DNA of 64,000 nt, from assembly GCF_001613165.1 (NCBI RefSeq), contig NZ_BDBV01000044.1:122681-186680 (forward strand). Direction: 5' to 3'. The notes under the pieces are model-generated. The model ran no database searches, was not told the origin of the DNA, and worked only from the letters and a program-made list of their open reading frames with translations. Position 1 is the stretch's first letter; each line of letters begins with the position of its first letter. Position numbers and translations under genes: made by a program. The DNA comes from Nocardia mexicana NBRC 108244 (GTDB lineage Bacteria; Actinomycetota; Actinomycetes; Mycobacteriales; Mycobacteriaceae). Shown one piece after another: positions 63,153 through 64,000 of the stretch.

Positions 63153-64000
63153 TCATCCTGGGGATACTTCCGGTGTCTCAGCGTATTTCGTGCCGAACGG
63201 CGTGACCGTCGCCTGCCCGTAACCGCTCTCCCCGGCCTCGGCCGCGGCGCGGCGGCGGGGCAGGCGGATGTTGACCCGCTTGAGCCAGCGGTCGGTCCCG
63301 TCGTACCGCGGGGTGAACGGTACCCGCCCGTGCACCACGACGTCGTTGTCCACCAGCAGCAGCTCGCCCGGCGCCAGCACGGGGGTGCGGCACACCCGCT
63401 CCAGCTCGGCGCCGAGATGGGCGTAGGCGCTGCGGAATTCGGCGTCGGCGTCGTCGAGCGGGGTGTAGGCGGGGTCGTAGCGCAGCGTCGGGCGGCCCTC
63501 GTCGTCGCCGACGGTGGCCACCGGGGCGGCCGGGTACTGGTGGAAGTCGGTGCCGTAGGACACATCCGGCAGAATCGGCAGCCTCGGCTCGCTCAACCGG
63601 CGGCGCTGGTCGTCGTCCAGCCGGACCTCCCGCACGGACGACACCGTGGTGCCCACCCGGTCCGGATTGCGCAGGCAGCCCAGCATGAGCAGGTGCGCGC
63701 GGCGGGGATGGAAGGCGTCCTCGGTGTGCGGGGTGAGCAGGGTGGTGCTGGACGCGCCGGACTGCTCGTGCTCGTGGCCGGGGGAGGGGACGATGTTGTT
63801 GACCAGGCGTCCGTCCTGCTGCCCCTGCCAGCCGAACGGCTCACCGGCGCAGCGGGCCAGCAGCAGCATGGTGATGTCCAGCTGCAGCGAGGCGTGCCTG
63901 CGGTCCGGCTCGCCGCTCCAGGCGGCGGCCTGCCGCCAATCGCGCGGGGTCGGGCCCAGCTCGTCGTCGCGCAGCGGCAGGCGCGCGACGACCGCGGCGC
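63153..64000 (-). CDS. VioC-like Fe(II)/2-oxoglutarate oxygenase, 5' end outside the window
   Basis: About 282 residues are visible, open at base 64000. The sequence fits the clavaminate-synthase-like branch of the TauD superfamily. It has HASLQLDITMLLLARCAGEP, then the iron ligands H-x-E in LTPHTEDAFHP (codons near 63728 and 63722), LMLGCLRNPDRVGT, and the distal histidine in NDVVVHGRVPFTPRYDGTDR. An H-x-E facial triad, not H-x-D, is seen in VioC (arginine beta-hydroxylase) and AsnO. The likely reaction is beta-hydroxylation of a free or carrier-bound amino acid; the substrate is unknown. An in-frame ATG at 63869 is internal, since homology continues upstream. It is the first visible gene of the run. 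Confidence 0.82.
   Translation of the reverse strand, partial: AAVVARLPLRDDELGPTPRDWRQAAAWSGEPDRRHASLQLDITMLLLARCAGEPFGWQGQQDGRLVNNIVPSPGHEHEQSGASSTTLLTPHTEDAFHPRRAHLLMLGCLRNPDRVGTTVSSVREVRLDDDQRRRLSEPRLPILPDVSYGTDFHQYPAAPVATVGDDEGRPTLRYDPAYTPLDDADAEFRSAYAHLGAELERVCRTPVLAPGELLLVDNDVVVHGRVPFTPRYDGTDRWLKRVNIRLPRRRAAAEAGESGYGQATVTPFGTKYAETPEVSPG

Overview
The window looks like chromosomal DNA of a high-GC mycolic-acid actinomycete, most likely a Nocardia or a close relative. The backbone (rsmI, pmt, arcA, metG, tatD, rpfB, ksgA, ispE, pks16-type ligase, pth, rplY, prs, glmU, tRNA-Gln, a TetR gene, mfd, mazG) follows the known order of the Mycobacterium tuberculosis Rv1001-Rv1021 region. Other lineage markers are a protein O-mannosyltransferase, RpfB, an LpqN/LpqT-like protein, the ergothioneine genes and an Rv0805-type cyclic-nucleotide phosphodiesterase. 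Assignment rests on gene content and order read by eye, not on a database search.

Layout. 1-6.6 kb: glycosyltransferase tail, rsmI, pmt, a GntR regulator with arcA, soxR with its own box, and an SDR. 6.7-8.9 kb: two tiny coupled genes, then an AT-richer three-gene island (small conserved protein, DUF6879-like, XRE-DUF5753 regulator). 9-16.8 kb: CPBP protease, metG, tatD, rpfB, an SDR, a secreted lipase-like hydrolase and ksgA. 16.8-22.1 kb: a 122-bp palindrome, an LpqN-like gene, a copper operon (copZ, a His-rich membrane protein, copA) and ispE; together these split what is a compact rpfB-ksgA-ispE operon in M. tuberculosis. 22.2-29.5 kb: ABC-F ATPase, a DUF445 membrane protein flanked by two paralogous Abi-alpha-like proteins, a SnoaL-like protein, prfC. 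29.5-34.5 kb: rplY-pth, then a reverse operon of an EgtE-like PLP enzyme, a VOC protein and the Pks16-type ligase. 34.6-39.3 kb: egtABCD with coupled starts and an enlarged EgtC. 39.3-49.4 kb: DUF2461, an acidic protein, glmU-prs with a strong terminator, tRNA-Gln, two TetR regulators (one of the gamma-butyrolactone receptor type) and mfd-mazG. 49.4-54.4 kb: a RelE/Phd toxin-antitoxin pair with a perfect operator, two TetR/target units with palindromic operators, a LysE exporter, a thiamine-binding-type protein and a PPOX protein. 54.5-57.9 kb: a flavodoxin behind a near-consensus iron box, a Stealth-type sugar-phosphate transferase and CpdA.

58-64 kb: a MATE exporter behind two iron-box-like palindromes, followed upstream on the same strand by an SbnA-like synthase, a fold-III PLP decarboxylase, an SbnB-like dehydrogenase and a truncated VioC-like Fe(II)/2-oxoglutarate oxygenase. 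SbnA and SbnB families together make L-2,3-diaminopropionate, and SbnH is a related decarboxylase of staphyloferrin B assembly. The set therefore looks like the edge of an iron-responsive biosynthetic cluster, probably for a diaminopropionate-containing siderophore-like product whose assembly enzymes lie beyond base 64000. It is the best candidate for an undescribed system. The Abi-alpha/DUF445 locus and the 7.2-8.9 kb island come next.

Regulatory structure is unusually readable. It includes a SoxR box, iron boxes, candidate copper-sensor sites, TetR and antitoxin operators, and two intergenic palindromes that share the decamer GTTCCCGCAC. Many convergent genes end within a few bases of each other.
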